64,000 nt of DNA from Gordonia pseudamarae (lineage in GTDB: Bacteria; Actinomycetota; Actinomycetes; Mycobacteriales; Mycobacteriaceae): positions 3,472,001-3,536,000 of the forward strand of contig NZ_CP045809.1 in the NCBI RefSeq assembly GCF_025273675.1, given 5' to 3'. A model generated the notes under the pieces. The model ran no database searches, was not told where the DNA came from, and was given only the letters and a program-made list of their open reading frames with translations. The translations under genes and the position numbers were made by a program. This document shows, in pieces, positions 1 through 8,863 of this stretch (position 1 is the first letter of the stretch; every line of letters starts with the position of its first letter).

Positions 1-156
1 CCGCAGGGCGTGGTCTTCACACAGGTCCCAGGAATGCGGCTCATCCGTGGTCGCCAGCGGTCCCACCACCGCCGTCGACTCGGCGTAGACGAACGTCAAA
101 GTCGCCACGGCAGGCCGCGAGCAACCGGGCCTGCAGCACTGTCGTGGAAGTTTCAC
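1..156 (-). CDS. DUF3499 family protein, N-terminal part (runs off the left edge)
   Basis: Only the first 52 codons are present; the rest lies beyond the left edge. Reading starts at a GTG (156) on the minus strand. The peptide carries CCRPGC near its start, then TLTFVYAESTAVVGPL and HSWDLCEDH, which I recognise as the start of the DUF3499 family (Rv3258c of M. tuberculosis). Cys7, Cys8, Cys12, Cys46 and His49 look like a small zinc-ribbon ligand set; metal binding is inferred. The function is not established. It is divergent from the zincin-like gene, and the Rv3258c/Rv3259/whiB2/fbiA order is kept, which supports the call. Confidence 0.85.
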   Translation of the reverse strand, partial: MKLPRQCCRPGCSRPAVATLTFVYAESTAVVGPLATTDEPHSWDLCEDHALR

Positions 157-229
157 CCCACGAGATTATCGTGCCGGAGCGCTTACCGATACCTCAGACA
201 CGCACCAACACGCACACTGAATCACCGGA

Positions 230-257
230 CGCTTGTCACCGCAATTGGTGACAAGCG
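230..257. promoter_or_regulatory. 11-bp perfect inverted repeat in a divergent promoter region
   Basis: CGCTTGTCACC (230-240) and GGTGACAAGCG (247-257) are exact reverse complements around the 6-nt spacer GCAATT. The repeat lies between the divergent starts at 156 (minus) and 366 (plus), so it is better placed as an operator than as a terminator. No cognate regulator is identifiable from the window. Confidence 0.5.
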
Positions 258-353
258 TGGCAGCGGTTCGATCCGCGGACCACCGGTCGCCTGCCGGCGG
301 CGCGCGCCGCACCGGAGTCGGCGCGCGATGCACGTCCGGACACGCCGTGGCAC

Positions 354-359
354 TACACT
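354..359 (+). promoter_or_regulatory. -10 box of a probable leaderless transcript
   Basis: TACACT ends 6 nt before the ATG at 366. Spacing of 6-8 nt from a TANNNT box to the start codon is typical of leaderless actinobacterial mRNAs. It supports the 366 start over internal candidates, and there is no Shine-Dalgarno sequence. Confidence 0.5.
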
Positions 360-365
360 TTCGCC

Positions 366-875
366 ATGCGCACCGATCCCCGACGCCGGAACGAACCAGC
401 CGGCACCCTCAACCGCCGGGGCACCTCCCGCGCGGGACGGGACCGGCGTGGCCGCGGTCTGCGCGCCCCTCTGCTGCCGCAGACGGTGCCTGCTCATATG
501 AGCAGGTCAGATGACTTCGACCGCAACGCACTCGAAGCCTTCGCCGACATCGATCAGCACTGGCACGACCGCATCGCCGATCTGGACATCGCCGTCGACG
601 AGATCCCGCGGATGCTGCCGATGGATCCGGACTCGGTACAGTGGCCCGACGAGGTGACGGCCGACGGCGCCGTCCCGCTCGCGCGCCTGATACCCGCCGG
701 GATCGACGTGCACGGACGGCCCACGCGCGCGCAGATCATCCTCTTTCGACGCCCGCTGGAGATGCGGGCCAAACGGGGGTCCGACCTGCTCGAACTCATC
801 CATGAGGTTCTCGTGCAGCAGGTCGCGACCCATCTCGGTGTCGACGAGGACACCATCGACAACGGCCCGGACTAG
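366..875 (+). CDS. Zincin-like metallopeptidase-family protein without an intact HExxH
   Basis: A 169-aa protein matching the Rv3259 family of mycobacteria, annotated as a metallopeptidase (zincin-like fold). The N-terminal 35 residues are Arg-rich; the conserved part begins near residue 33 (LRAPLLPQTVP). Family blocks DLDIAVDEIPR (about 73-82) and LARLIPAG follow. At the position of the zincin helix the sequence reads HEVLVQQVATHLG (146-158): His146 and Glu147 are present, but the second His of HExxH is Val150. As I recall the mycobacterial homologue also lacks it, so this subfamily is probably not a classical zinc protease. Start 366 is supported by the upstream TACACT box. It converges on whiB2 across a strong terminator. 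Its biological role is unknown. Confidence 0.8.
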   Translation: MRTDPRRRNEPAGTLNRRGTSRAGRDRRGRGLRAPLLPQTVPAHMSRSDDFDRNALEAFADIDQHWHDRIADLDIAVDEIPRMLPMDPDSVQWPDEVTADGAVPLARLIPAGIDVHGRPTRAQIILFRRPLEMRAKRGSDLLELIHEVLVQQVATHLGVDEDTIDNGPD

Positions 876-917
876 GGCGTGACACCGTGACGGCCGACCC
901 GGAGGAAGACCCCGGAA

Positions 918-964
918 AACACACTGCCGCCGGAGCGATGTGGTCACTCCGGCGGCAGTGTGTT
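918..964. terminator. Bidirectional terminator, 18-bp perfect stem
   Basis: The arms 918-935 and 947-964 are exact reverse complements (18 bp, GC-rich) with an 11-nt loop. The repeat sits between the convergent zincin-like gene (ends 875) and whiB2 (ends 975). An A-run at 916-919 gives a short U-tract for minus-strand transcripts. Confidence 0.85.
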
Positions 965-974
965 GGGAAACCTG

Positions 975-1358
975 TCAGACGATTCCGCGCTTGATGCGAC
1001 GACGCTCCCGCTCGGAGAGCCCGCCCCAGATACCGAACCGTTCGTCGTTGCCCAATGCGTACTCAAGACACTCGGCCTGGACTTCGCAGCCGTGGCAGAT
1101 TCGCTTCGCCTCACGTGTCGATCCGCCCTTTTCAGGGAAAAATGCCTCAGGATCGGTCTGCGCGCACAGTGCGCGGTCCTGCCACTGGTGCTCCAACTCG
1201 TCAAACATGTCGTCAAAATCGTTGGCCACCAACGACAAATGACGCACGCCCGAACTCGGTTGCGCAACAACAGATTCCACGCTGTCAGCCCGTGTACCAC
1301 CCAACTCCCGGGCATCTAGGTCTTCACGTGGATTCTCGATCGAGTGGTCGGAAGTCAT
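975..1358 (-). CDS. whiB2: WhiB-family iron-sulfur transcription factor, WhiB2/WhmD type
   Basis: A 127-aa Wbl protein that binds a [4Fe-4S] cluster and acts with the primary sigma factor; the WhmD orthologue controls septation in mycobacteria (family knowledge). The four cluster cysteines are Cys65, Cys88, Cys91 and Cys97 (ALCAQTD, RICHGCEVQAEC). They are followed by the G[I/V]WGG turn (109-113) and a basic tail SERERRRIKRG that contacts DNA. The block DPEAFFPEKGGSTREAK is characteristic of the WhiB2 branch. The first 55 residues are a poorly conserved extension, so a start further in is possible. The gene is divergent from fbiA across a 669-bp region, as in M. tuberculosis. Confidence 0.95.
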   Translation of the reverse strand: MTSDHSIENPREDLDARELGGTRADSVESVVAQPSSGVRHLSLVANDFDDMFDELEHQWQDRALCAQTDPEAFFPEKGGSTREAKRICHGCEVQAECLEYALGNDERFGIWGGLSERERRRIKRGIV

Positions 1359-1559
1359 CTCGGAGCCCCTCCCTCGTGAAAGTCAGTGCCGACGATCGGC
1401 CGGTCGCTGTCAGAACTCAAACCCTCAACACGGCGGCACACGCCGCCGATCCGGTCATCGGACACCCCCGATGACCACGCCCGGCCACCGGCCGAGCCGA
1501 TCTGGACAATCCTTCGTGTCATCACTCACCCCGAATAAGTACTTCACGTCGGCAAATAA

Positions 1560-1575
1560 TCGAACATTCGATCGA
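1560..1575. promoter_or_regulatory. SOS-box-like palindrome upstream of whiB2
   Basis: TCGAACATTCGATCGA differs at one position from the mycobacterial LexA consensus TCGAAC-N4-GTTCGA. It lies about 200 bp upstream of whiB2 in the AT-rich stretch. LexA control of whiB2 is not something I know to be established, so this is a sequence match only. Confidence 0.25.
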
Positions 1576-2014
1576 ACGTTGTGACATCCAAGGACTCTCA
1601 ACCATTTTCGATCTCAAATCATAAATGACACCGTTGTGATTACACACGCCCCTGCGCGCTCCGGTCAAGTCCGAATCCAAGATCAGTCAATATCGATCCT
1701 TCCCGACCGCGTCCACCCGATCACGAACCTCCGTCCCCCACGGGCGGCAACCGGTTCACAGCGACAAACACCACCTCGCCGGGGACCATAAACCTACCGG
1801 TGACAGCAGCCGTCCGTCCTGCGTACGGACATATCGTGGCACTGCGCAACACCCGAGAGGTGTTCTGCGATCCGGGCGCCCCGAGTCCGCGCACCTATAC
1901 CCCTGCTGCCCGTACCCCGGTCATACCAACTGCCCAGACCGTCCAGACCGTCCAGGACCCCCACTACTACGGAACGACATGAACACCACGACCGACCGCC
2001 GGCACGGTATGCCC

Positions 2015-2020
2015 TAGACT
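2015..2020 (+). promoter_or_regulatory. -10 box for leaderless fbiA transcript
   Basis: TAGACT ends 7 nt before the GTG at 2028, and no ribosome-binding site is visible. The fit is with a leaderless fbiAB mRNA and it fixes the fbiA start. Confidence 0.5.
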
Positions 2021-2027
2021 CGATGCG

Positions 2028-3086
2028 GTGAAAGTGACCGTGCTCGCCGGTGGTGTCGGCGGCGCCAGATTCCTGCTCGGCGTACGTGAGCTGCTCGGCC
2101 CGACTCCGTTTCCTCCCCCACTCACCGAATCGGGCGAACCGGCCGATTCGGCCGGTGATCATGAGGTGACCGCGATAGTCAATGTGGGCGACGACGTCCG
2201 GATGCACGGAATGCGGATCTGTCCCGACCTCGATACCTGCATGTATACCCTCGGCGGCGGTATCGACGCCGAGCGCGGCTGGGGTCGCGAACACGAAACA
2301 TGGAACGCCAAAGAAGAATTGGCCGCCTATGGGGCCGATCCCGACTGGTTCGGTCTCGGTGACCGCGACCTGGCCACCCATCTGATCCGCACGCAGATGC
2401 TCGACGCCGGATACCGGCTGTCGGACATCACCGCCGCACTGTGCCGCAGGTGGCAGCCCGGCGTACGGTTGCTGCCGGCCACCGACAACCGCTGCGAAAC
2501 CCATGTGAAGGTCGCCAAACCCGGTGGCGGGGAAGGCGAATACGTCGCCATTCACTTCGAGGAATGGTGGGTGCGCCATCGCGCCCAGCTACCCGCGCAC
2601 GGCTTCGTGCAGATCGGCGCCGACCGCGCCACCGCCGCCCCCGGAGTGCTCGAGGCGATCGCCGAGGCCGACATCATCCTGCTCGCGCCGAGCAATCCGG
2701 TCGTCAGCATCGGGGCGATTCTCGCCGTACCCGGCATCCGCGGCGCGCTGCGCACCACGCGGGCGCCTGTTGTGGGCGTATCCCCGGTCATCGACAACAA
2801 GCCTCTGCGCGGCATGGCCGACGAGTGCCTGTCCGCGATCGGGGTGTCCACCTCGGCACAGGCCATCGCCGCGCACTACGGTCCGCGCCGGGCAAACGGA
2901 ATCCTCGACGGCTGGCTGATCGCCGAGGGCGACCAGGCCCGGGTCGACGGTATCGCCGTCGGCAACGCACCGTTGCTGATGACCGACCCGCGCACCACCG
3001 CGCGCATAGTCGCCGACGCCTGCGCGCTCGTCGGTGTCGACACACCGGCCGTCGACACACCGCACATCGACGGGGAGAACCGATGA
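2028..3086 (+). CDS. fbiA: 2-phospho-L-lactate/enolpyruvate transferase of F420 synthesis (FbiA/CofD)
   Basis: A 352-aa CofD-family enzyme. It joins the FbiD-made phosphoenolpyruvate-guanosine intermediate to the deazaflavin Fo, giving dehydro-F420-0 in mycobacteria. The N-terminus [18 protein letters not shown] is the family's nucleotide-binding loop. [19 protein letters not shown] follows (about 52-70), and [15 protein letters not shown] with [16 protein letters not shown] form the Fo/GDP pocket region. The GTG start at 2028 is supported by a TAGACT box 7 nt upstream. The stop overlaps the fbiB ATG (ATGA), giving translational coupling. A partner FbiC should exist in the genome; the only CofG/CofH genes in this window are abnormal (23.8-27.8 kb). 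Confidence 0.97.
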   Translation: MKVTVLAGGVGGARFLLGVRELLGPTPFPPPLTESGEPADSAGDHEVTAIVNVGDDVRMHGMRICPDLDTCMYTLGGGIDAERGWGREHETWNAKEELAAYGADPDWFGLGDRDLATHLIRTQMLDAGYRLSDITAALCRRWQPGVRLLPATDNRCETHVKVAKPGGGEGEYVAIHFEEWWVRHRAQLPAHGFVQIGADRATAAPGVLEAIAEADIILLAPSNPVVSIGAILAVPGIRGALRTTRAPVVGVSPVIDNKPLRGMADECLSAIGVSTSAQAIAAHYGPRRANGILDGWLIAEGDQARVDGIAVGNAPLLMTDPRTTARIVADACALVGVDTPAVDTPHIDGENR

Positions 3087-4444
3087 CCATCACCGACCAC
3101 GCGCCCGGTTCGGCGATCGAGATCTTCCCGGTCACCGGTCTCGGCGAATTCGGTCCCGGCTCGGACATCGCCGCCGAGATCATCGGCGCAACAGATCGAT
3201 CCGGTGGACCAGGCCTTCGTGACGGCGACGTGGTGGTGGTGACCAGCAAGATCTTCTCCAAGACCGAAGGCCGCATGGTGCCGGCGCCGACCGCCCCCGA
3301 GGAACGGGACCGGCTGCGCCGCAAGCTGATCAGCGAGGAGACCGTCCGCATCCTGGCCCGCAGGAACGCCACCTGGATCACCGAGAACCGCAACGGGCTC
3401 GTGCAGGCCGCCGCCGGTGTCGACGGATCGAACGTGGCCCGCGATCAACTCGCTCTGCTCCCCCTCGACCCCGACGCCAGCGCCGCCGCTCTCCGTCGCC
3501 GGATCAATGAGCTGTCCAGCCGCACAGTCGGTGTCATCGTCACCGACACCATGGGCCGGGCCTGGCGGACCGGGCAGACCGATGTGGCGATCGGAGCGGC
3601 GGGCATCGCCGTATCGCACGGCTACGACGGCTCCGTGGACTCCTACGGCAACCCGCTGATCGTCACCGACATCGCGGTCGCCGATGAGATCGCCGCCGCC
3701 GCCGACCTCGCCAAGGGAAAGCTCGGCGGCGTGCCCGTGGCCGTTGTGCGCGGCCTGCGGGTGATCGACGACGGCACCACCGCCCGCGATCTGGTGCGGC
3801 CCATCGAGGACGACTTGTTTCGGCTCGGCACCGAGGAGGCAATCCGGCAGGGCCGGCTCGAGGCGTTGCTGACGCGGCGTTCGGTCCGTGCCTTCGATTC
3901 CCGTACGGTCGAACCGGAAATCCTGCGCGAGGCGTGTGCCGATGCGCTCACCGCACCCGCGCCGCATCACACGCACCCGGTGCGGTTCGTCTGGCTGCGC
4001 GACCGTGCCCGCCGGGCAAAGCTGCTGGAGGCGATGGCCGACCGCTGGCGCACCGACCTCCGATCCGATTCCATGACAGCCGAATCCATCGACAGGCGAC
4101 TGGCCCGGGGCGATATCCTCTACACCGCGCCGGAGGTGGTCATACCCTTCCTCGTCGGCGACGGCGCGCACACTTATCCGGACGAACGCCGCAACACCTG
4201 CGAGCACACCATGTTCACCGTTGCCGCCGGCGGTGCGGTGAACGCGCTGCTGGTGGCGCTGTCGGTGCGGGGCGTGGGCAGTTGCTGGATCGGTTCCACC
4301 ATCTTCGCCGCCGACACCGTCCGCGAGGTACTCTGTCTCGACCCGCACTGGGAACCGCTGGGCGCGATCGCCGTCGGATACCCCCTCGGCGAGGCGGGAC
4401 TGCGCCCGCCCGCCGATACCGTCGGCTTGGTCGTGGAACTGTGA
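3083..4444 (+). CDS. fbiB: F420 gamma-glutamyl ligase / FMN-dependent dehydro-F420-0 reductase (FbiB)
   Basis: A 453-aa two-domain enzyme, the usual actinobacterial fusion. Residues 1 to about 250 are the CofE-type ligase that adds glutamates to F420-0: [37 protein letters not shown] and the DSYGNPL block are visible. About 265-453 is a nitroreductase-fold domain that reduces the dehydro intermediate, starting at [16 protein letters not shown] and ending with WIGSTIF and GAIAVGYP. The ATG overlaps the fbiA stop by 4 bp, and its own stop overlaps the next GTG by 4 bp. The three genes therefore form one coupled unit. Confidence 0.97.
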   Translation: MTITDHAPGSAIEIFPVTGLGEFGPGSDIAAEIIGATDRSGGPGLRDGDVVVVTSKIFSKTEGRMVPAPTAPEERDRLRRKLISEETVRILARRNATWITENRNGLVQAAAGVDGSNVARDQLALLPLDPDASAAALRRRINELSSRTVGVIVTDTMGRAWRTGQTDVAIGAAGIAVSHGYDGSVDSYGNPLIVTDIAVADEIAAAADLAKGKLGGVPVAVVRGLRVIDDGTTARDLVRPIEDDLFRLGTEEAIRQGRLEALLTRRSVRAFDSRTVEPEILREACADALTAPAPHHTHPVRFVWLRDRARRAKLLEAMADRWRTDLRSDSMTAESIDRRLARGDILYTAPEVVIPFLVGDGAHTYPDERRNTCEHTMFTVAAGGAVNALLVALSVRGVGSCWIGSTIFAADTVREVLCLDPHWEPLGAIAVGYPLGEAGLRPPADTVGLVVEL

Positions 4445-5019
4445 GCACCGCACTGCACCGGTCGGCCGTCGCCACATTGAGTGCCTGGCAGCCGCCCGAC
4501 GAGGCGCAGAACACGTTGCGCCACACCTACCTCGCGTTTCTCGACGCAACACCCGACGCCTGCCTGCGGCGATCGGTACCCGGACACCTCACCGCCTCGG
4601 TCATCGTCCTCGACGCCACCCACAGCCACGTGCTGCTCACCCTGCATCCACGCGTCGGCGCCTGGATTCAGCTCGGCGGACACTGCGAACCCGACGACGC
4701 GAGCATCGCCGACGCGGCGCTGCGCGAGGGCCGGGAGGAATCCGGGATCGAGAACCTCGACCTGAGCGCCGGTATCGCCGGGCTCCACACCCACCCCATC
4801 ACCTGTTCGCTCGGTGTACCCACCCGCCACCTCGATGTGCGGTTCGTCGCGGTGACCGCACCCGTATCCGACGGTTCGCTGCCACCGATCACCCGCAGCG
4901 ACGAATCGACCGACCTGGCCTGGTGGCCCGTCGACGCCCTGCCCGACAACCACGGCACCGACCTGCCCGAACTGATCGGGCAGGCCCGCATCGCTCTTCG
5001 CCGGTCCACCGGCGCCTGA
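4441..5019 (+). CDS. NUDIX hydrolase
   Basis: A 192-aa protein with a NUDIX box from [11 protein letters not shown] through [12 protein letters not shown] (about 79-104). The REx2EExG core is intact; the Glu normally five residues after the first Gly is Asp here. It has an N-terminal helical extension of about 45 residues. The GTG start overlaps the fbiB stop (GTGA), so it is cotranslated with fbiAB. The substrate is unknown. Such genes commonly follow fbiB in actinobacteria, and a link to F420 or nucleotide housekeeping is only inferred from position. It ends just before the convergent glgC. Confidence 0.88.
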   Translation: MSTALHRSAVATLSAWQPPDEAQNTLRHTYLAFLDATPDACLRRSVPGHLTASVIVLDATHSHVLLTLHPRVGAWIQLGGHCEPDDASIADAALREGREESGIENLDLSAGIAGLHTHPITCSLGVPTRHLDVRFVAVTAPVSDGSLPPITRSDESTDLAWWPVDALPDNHGTDLPELIGQARIALRRSTGA

Positions 5020-5050
5020 ACCCGCAGCCCGGTCAGGTACGGCAGCCCGG

Positions 5051-6274
5051 TCAGGTGCCGCCGACCGTCACGCCCTTGCCGACGGCCACCACGCCGCCCG
5101 AACTCACCGAGTACTGGGCACGATCGGCCTCCGGGTCGACACCGATGGCCTGACCGTCGGCGACCACGACGTTCTTGTCGAGAATCGCGCGGCGCACCAC
5201 CGCGCCCTTTCCGACGCGGACTCCCGGCATGAGCACGCTGTCCTCCACGATCGCACCGGTCTCGACCACCACGTCCGAGGACAGCACCGAGCGGGTGACG
5301 GTCGCCCCGGAGATGATGCAGCCGGCACCGACCACCGAGTTCTCGGCGTGGCCACCCTCGACGAACTTGGCCGGGGGCAGGTTCAGGCTTTCGCCCCGGA
5401 TCGGCCAGCGCCTGTTGTACAGATTGAACACCGGGTGCACCGATACCAGATCCATGTGGGCGTCGTAGAACGCGTCGAGCGTACCCACGTCGCGCCAATA
5501 GCCCTTGTCACGTTCGGTGGCACCGGGAACCTCGTTGTCCTTGAAGTCGTAGACGTACGCGGACTCGCGGGCGACGAAGGCGGGGATGATGTCGCCGCCC
5601 ATGTCGTGATCGGAGTCCGAGTCGGCGGCGTCCGACCGCAACGCCTGCACGAGCGCGTCGGTGGTGAACACGTAGTTACCCATCGAGGCGAAGGTGACGT
5701 CCGGATCGTCGGGGGTACCCGGCGGATCCTTGGGCTTCTCCAGGAAGCGGGTGATGCGACCGGAGGCGTCCGCGTCGATACAGCCGAAGGCGAAGGCCTC
5801 GGACCGGGGCACCCGGATCCCGGCCACCGTCACATCGGCACCCGAGCGCACATGGGCCTCGACCATCTGCGACGGATCCATCCGGTACACGTGATCGGCG
5901 CCGAAAACCACGATGTACTCGGGCTTCTCGTCGGTGATCAGGTTCATCGACTGGAAGATCGCATCCGCACTGCCGGTGTACCAGCGCGGGCCGAGCCGCT
6001 GCTGGGCCGGCACGGGAGTGATGTACTCGCCGTGGAAGCCCGAACTCCACCACGTCTGGGAGATGTGCCTGTCGAGCGAATGCGACTTGTATTGCGTCAG
6101 TACGCAAATCCGCTCGTAACCGGCGTTCACCAGATTCGACAGGACAAAGTCGATGAGGCGATAGGCACCCCCGAACGGCACGGCCGGCTTGGCGCGGTCC
6201 ATGGTCAGTGGGTACAGGCGCTTGCCCTCGCCGCCGGCGAGGACAATACCGAGCACGTGCGGCTGTGATCTCAC
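5051..6274 (-). CDS. glgC: Glucose-1-phosphate adenylyltransferase (ADP-glucose pyrophosphorylase)
   Basis: A 407-aa enzyme making ADP-glucose from glucose-1-phosphate and ATP. The N-terminal nucleotidyltransferase loop [23 protein letters not shown] is split by the usual G-G-x-G-x-R-L signature. [11 protein letters not shown] and the sugar-phosphate site FLEKPKDPP are present, and [18 protein letters not shown] closes the catalytic domain. A left-handed beta-helix follows from about residue 295 ([14 protein letters not shown]). It is divergent from glgA with 143 bp between starts, the arrangement of Rv1213/Rv1212c. It supplies ADP-glucose to the maltose-1-phosphate synthase next door. Confidence 0.97.
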   Translation of the reverse strand: MRSQPHVLGIVLAGGEGKRLYPLTMDRAKPAVPFGGAYRLIDFVLSNLVNAGYERICVLTQYKSHSLDRHISQTWWSSGFHGEYITPVPAQQRLGPRWYTGSADAIFQSMNLITDEKPEYIVVFGADHVYRMDPSQMVEAHVRSGADVTVAGIRVPRSEAFAFGCIDADASGRITRFLEKPKDPPGTPDDPDVTFASMGNYVFTTDALVQALRSDAADSDSDHDMGGDIIPAFVARESAYVYDFKDNEVPGATERDKGYWRDVGTLDAFYDAHMDLVSVHPVFNLYNRRWPIRGESLNLPPAKFVEGGHAENSVVGAGCIISGATVTRSVLSSDVVVETGAIVEDSVLMPGVRVGKGAVVRRAILDKNVVVADGQAIGVDPEADRAQYSVSSGGVVAVGKGVTVGGT

Positions 6275-6404
6275 CCTCTCAACTTAACCGCCAACGGGGA
6301 CCCTGGCCATACGAACGAGCGGGCAATACTCACGAGACCCTCGAACGTTCGGGACCTTTCGTCACCAATTGTCGGGTTGTGTGGCGGACTGCGGACCGGA
6401 GCAC

Positions 6405-6410
6405 TAGCGT
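6405..6410 (+). promoter_or_regulatory. -10 box for leaderless glgA transcript
   Basis: TAGCGT ends 7 nt before the ATG at 6418. This decides between the ATG at 6418 and upstream in-frame codons (the frame is open back to 6208), because the conserved protein also begins MRVAMMTREYPP. Confidence 0.45.
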
Positions 6411-6417
6411 CGTGCGC

Positions 6418-7629
6418 ATGCGGGTGGCGATGATGACGCGTGAGTATCCTCCCGAGGTCTACGGCGGTGCCGGTGTACATGTCACCGAACTCGTCAGACA
6501 TCTCGGTGCTTTGACCACGGTCGAGGTGCACTGCATGGGCGCCGAACGCCCGACCGCGGCGGTGTACGGGCCCGACCCCGGACTGGCCGGGGCCAACGCC
6601 GCCATCACCACACTGTCCACGGACCTGCGGATGGCCGTCGGCGCCGCCGGTGCCGACATCGTGCATTCGCACACCTGGTACACGGGCCTGGCCGGTCATC
6701 TCGCGGCCCAGTTGTACGGCGTCCCGCACATTCTCACCGCGCACTCCCTCGAGCCGATGCGGCCGTGGAAGGCCGAACAACTGGGCGGCGGCTACCGGGT
6801 GTCGAGTTGGGCCGAGCGCAACGCCGTCGAATACGCCGACGCGGTCATCGCCGTCAGCTCCGGGATGCGGACCGACGTGTGCACCACCTATCCGCGTCTG
6901 GACCCCGACCGTGTTCACGTGGTGCGCAACGGCATCGACACCGAATCGTGGTATCCGGTCGACGACCCGTACGGACCGGAGTCGACGTTGACCGCACTCG
7001 GCGTCGACCCGGACCGGCCGATCGTCGCATTCGTCGGCCGGATCACCCGGCAGAAGGGCGTGGCGCACCTGGTGGCCGCCGCCCACCACTTCGATCCATC
7101 GATCCAGCTGGTGCTGTGCGCCGGCGCGCCCGACACCCCGGAGATCGGGGCCGAGATCGAGTCGTCGGTGGCGGCGCTCTCTGCGGCACGGGCGGGTGTG
7201 TATTGGGTCAGGGACATGCTCCCCCTTCCCCGGATCAGAGAGATCCTCACCGCGGCAAGTGTTTTCGTTTGTCCATCGGTGTACGAACCGCTGGGCATCG
7301 TCAACCTTGAGGCGATGGCATGCCGGACCGCGGTGGTGGCCTCGGCCGTCGGCGGTATCCCCGAGGTGGTCGAGGACACCGTCACCGGCAGCCTCGTACC
7401 GTACGATCCGGCCGACCCGACCGGGTTCGAGCATGCGCTCGCCGACGCGGTGAACGCCGTGGTGAACAATCCGGCCGAGGCCGCCGCGATGGGCATCGCC
7501 GGGCGCGAGCGGGCCGCCGCGGAGTTCTCCTGGGCGGCAATCGCCGAACAGACCCTCCAGGTGTACCGCTCGACTCTCATCCAGGCCCAATCCGGCCCGG
7601 GCGCACACCCCGCCAGTCCTCAGCCCTGA
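6418..7629 (+). CDS. glgA: Glycosyltransferase GT4: alpha-maltose-1-phosphate synthase (GlgM/GlgA)
   Basis: A 403-aa GT-B enzyme of the actinobacterial GlgA/GlgM type (Rv1212c). It is known to use ADP-glucose and glucose-1-phosphate to make maltose-1-phosphate for the GlgE pathway. The N-terminal domain starts MRVAMMTREYPPEVYGGAGVH, containing the donor-site K/R-x-G-G equivalent. HILTAHSLEPMRPWK and VRNGIDTESW sit in the inter-domain region. The C-terminal domain has FVGRITRQKGV and the E-x7-E motif PSVYEPLGIVNLEAMAC. The stop overlaps the convergent rlmA gene by 10 bp. Confidence 0.93.
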   Translation: MRVAMMTREYPPEVYGGAGVHVTELVRHLGALTTVEVHCMGAERPTAAVYGPDPGLAGANAAITTLSTDLRMAVGAAGADIVHSHTWYTGLAGHLAAQLYGVPHILTAHSLEPMRPWKAEQLGGGYRVSSWAERNAVEYADAVIAVSSGMRTDVCTTYPRLDPDRVHVVRNGIDTESWYPVDDPYGPESTLTALGVDPDRPIVAFVGRITRQKGVAHLVAAAHHFDPSIQLVLCAGAPDTPEIGAEIESSVAALSAARAGVYWVRDMLPLPRIREILTAASVFVCPSVYEPLGIVNLEAMACRTAVVASAVGGIPEVVEDTVTGSLVPYDPADPTGFEHALADAVNAVVNNPAEAAAMGIAGRERAAAEFSWAAIAEQTLQVYRSTLIQAQSGPGAHPASPQP

Positions 7630-8549
7630 AGTGGGAACACCGCCACTCGCACCGCGACGGTGACCGGGACCGTGGACCGATCACCCGCCATCGCCTGTGC
7701 GGAGGCCGCGATCTCGGCCTCGCCGCGATGAAATGCCGTCGGACCCATCGCCACCAGATCTGCCACCAGCGCAGCCGACGCGTCGACCCGGTAGGTGAGC
7801 GAGCGCGCCGACGGTGGCTCGAACTGCGCCGCCATATCGGCGTCGAGCCTGGCATCCTTGTCCTCGGCGATCCGCAGCATATCCATCGGACCCGCGAGTT
7901 CGGCCAGATGCCCGGGTTCGGGGGTCACCGTCACCACCACCCCACCGGGTCGCAGGATGCGGGCGAAGTCGGCGACATTGCGCGGTGAGAACACCGACAA
8001 CACCGCGGCCACCGACGACGAACGAATCGGCAACCCCGACCACGCATCCGCCACCACAGCGGCGGAGCGGATGTGCGACCGCACGGTCGCCCTGGCGCAG
8101 GACTTGGACAGATCGATACCGATTCCCCGCGCATCCGGCCGCGCGTCGAGCACGGCCGCGAGGTAGTGCCCGGTACCGCAACCGATGTCCGCGACGACCG
8201 GACCGTATGGATGGACCGGACCCGCCGGCCCCACGGTCTCGGCGATCACCGCCGACACGATCTCGGCCACCGCCGCCGCCACAGGATCGAACGCCCCCGC
8301 ACCGTGCACGCGCTCGCGCGCGGCCACCATCGTCGAAGTGTCCGAACGCAATCCACGACTGCGCCCGTCGAGCAACGAGACATATCCCTGTTTTGCGACA
8401 TCGAAGGAGTGTGCCGCCGCACAGATCAGCGATCGGCCCCCGGGTCCGGCGCGCAGCGACCCGACAAGGCCGTCGTCACCGGACGATGACGCGACCGACG
8501 CTGATGCGCCTCGGGTCGCACAGACCGGGCAGCGCAGTTCGTCAAGCAC
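7620..8549 (-). CDS. rlmA: 23S rRNA guanine-N1 methyltransferase, RlmA/TlrB type
   Basis: A 309-aa SAM-dependent methyltransferase. It starts with a zinc-binding segment: LRCPVCATRG (Cys pair near residues 7 and 10), then LICAAAHSFDVAKQGYVSLL with the Cys and His that complete the site, which is diagnostic for RlmA/TlrB. The Rossmann SAM motif is VVADIGCGTGHYLAAVL, with acidic GIDLSKSCAR and post-motif LSVFSPRNVADFARILRPGG. Substrates in the family are G745 or G748 of 23S rRNA; which one is used here cannot be told. It is convergent with glgA. DUF3117 lies directly upstream on the same strand (35-bp gap). Confidence 0.88.
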   Translation of the reverse strand: MLDELRCPVCATRGASASVASSSGDDGLVGSLRAGPGGRSLICAAAHSFDVAKQGYVSLLDGRSRGLRSDTSTMVAARERVHGAGAFDPVAAAVAEIVSAVIAETVGPAGPVHPYGPVVADIGCGTGHYLAAVLDARPDARGIGIDLSKSCARATVRSHIRSAAVVADAWSGLPIRSSSVAAVLSVFSPRNVADFARILRPGGVVVTVTPEPGHLAELAGPMDMLRIAEDKDARLDADMAAQFEPPSARSLTYRVDASAALVADLVAMGPTAFHRGEAEIAASAQAMAGDRSTVPVTVAVRVAVFPLQG

Positions 8550-8584
8550 CGCGCCGAGCGCGGGCCGGACGAAAGCACCCGAGG

Positions 8585-8752
8585 TCAGCCGGTGACTCCG
8601 CGCAGTTCTTCGCCGAGTGCGCTGGCCTCGTCGGGCGTCAGTTCGACAACAAGGCGTCCGCCGCCCTCGATGGGAATCCTGACAACGATTCCACGCCCTT
8701 CCTTGGCCGCCTCGAGAGGACCATCCCCAGTACGTGGCTTCATCGCCGCCAT
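8585..8752 (-). CDS. DUF3117 small conserved actinobacterial protein
   Basis: A 55-aa protein beginning MAAMKPRTGDGPLEAAKEGR and ending VVELTPDEASALGEELRGV, matching DUF3117 (Rv1211). The ATG at 8752 is chosen because the family begins at this MAAMKPRTG; an upstream in-frame ATG at 8806 would add 18 unconserved residues. The function is unknown. It is small, soluble, predicted beta-rich and highly conserved across actinobacteria. Its neighbours rlmA and the DivIVA-like gene are on the same strand. In M. tuberculosis a 3-methyladenine glycosylase gene (tagA) lies between this gene and the DivIVA-like gene; here the 111-bp gap holds none. Confidence 0.9.
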   Translation of the reverse strand: MAAMKPRTGDGPLEAAKEGRGIVVRIPIEGGGRLVVELTPDEASALGEELRGVTG

Positions 8753-8863
8753 TCTCGAACTCCCTTCAGAGCAACTGCCTGGCTCATATAGTACTTGCCG
8801 CACCACCCGTACACGCCGATCACGTGCCGGTCCGGCACCGGGTAACCGGCACAGCCATCCATG

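Larger units (their letters stand above)
1359..2027. other. Long divergent intergenic region between whiB2 and fbiA
   Basis: No convincing gene is present. About 1500-1700 is distinctly AT-rich compared with its surroundings and probably carries the whiB2 promoter. It contains the palindrome TTCGATCGAA (1567-1576) inside the SOS-box-like 1560-1575. The right end (2015-2020) carries the fbiA -10 box. A 60-codon ORF at 1800-1982 and a longer minus-strand frame covering fbiA look like chance frames. Confidence 0.6.

Noticed and set aside
1794..2579. Minus-strand frame of 261 codons overlapping fbiA
   Set aside because: No homology; it is the shadow of fbiA codon bias.
2441..3082. Upstream extension of the fbiB frame through fbiA
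   Set aside because: The extension is Arg-rich out-of-frame fbiA sequence; fbiB begins at the ATGA overlap (3083).
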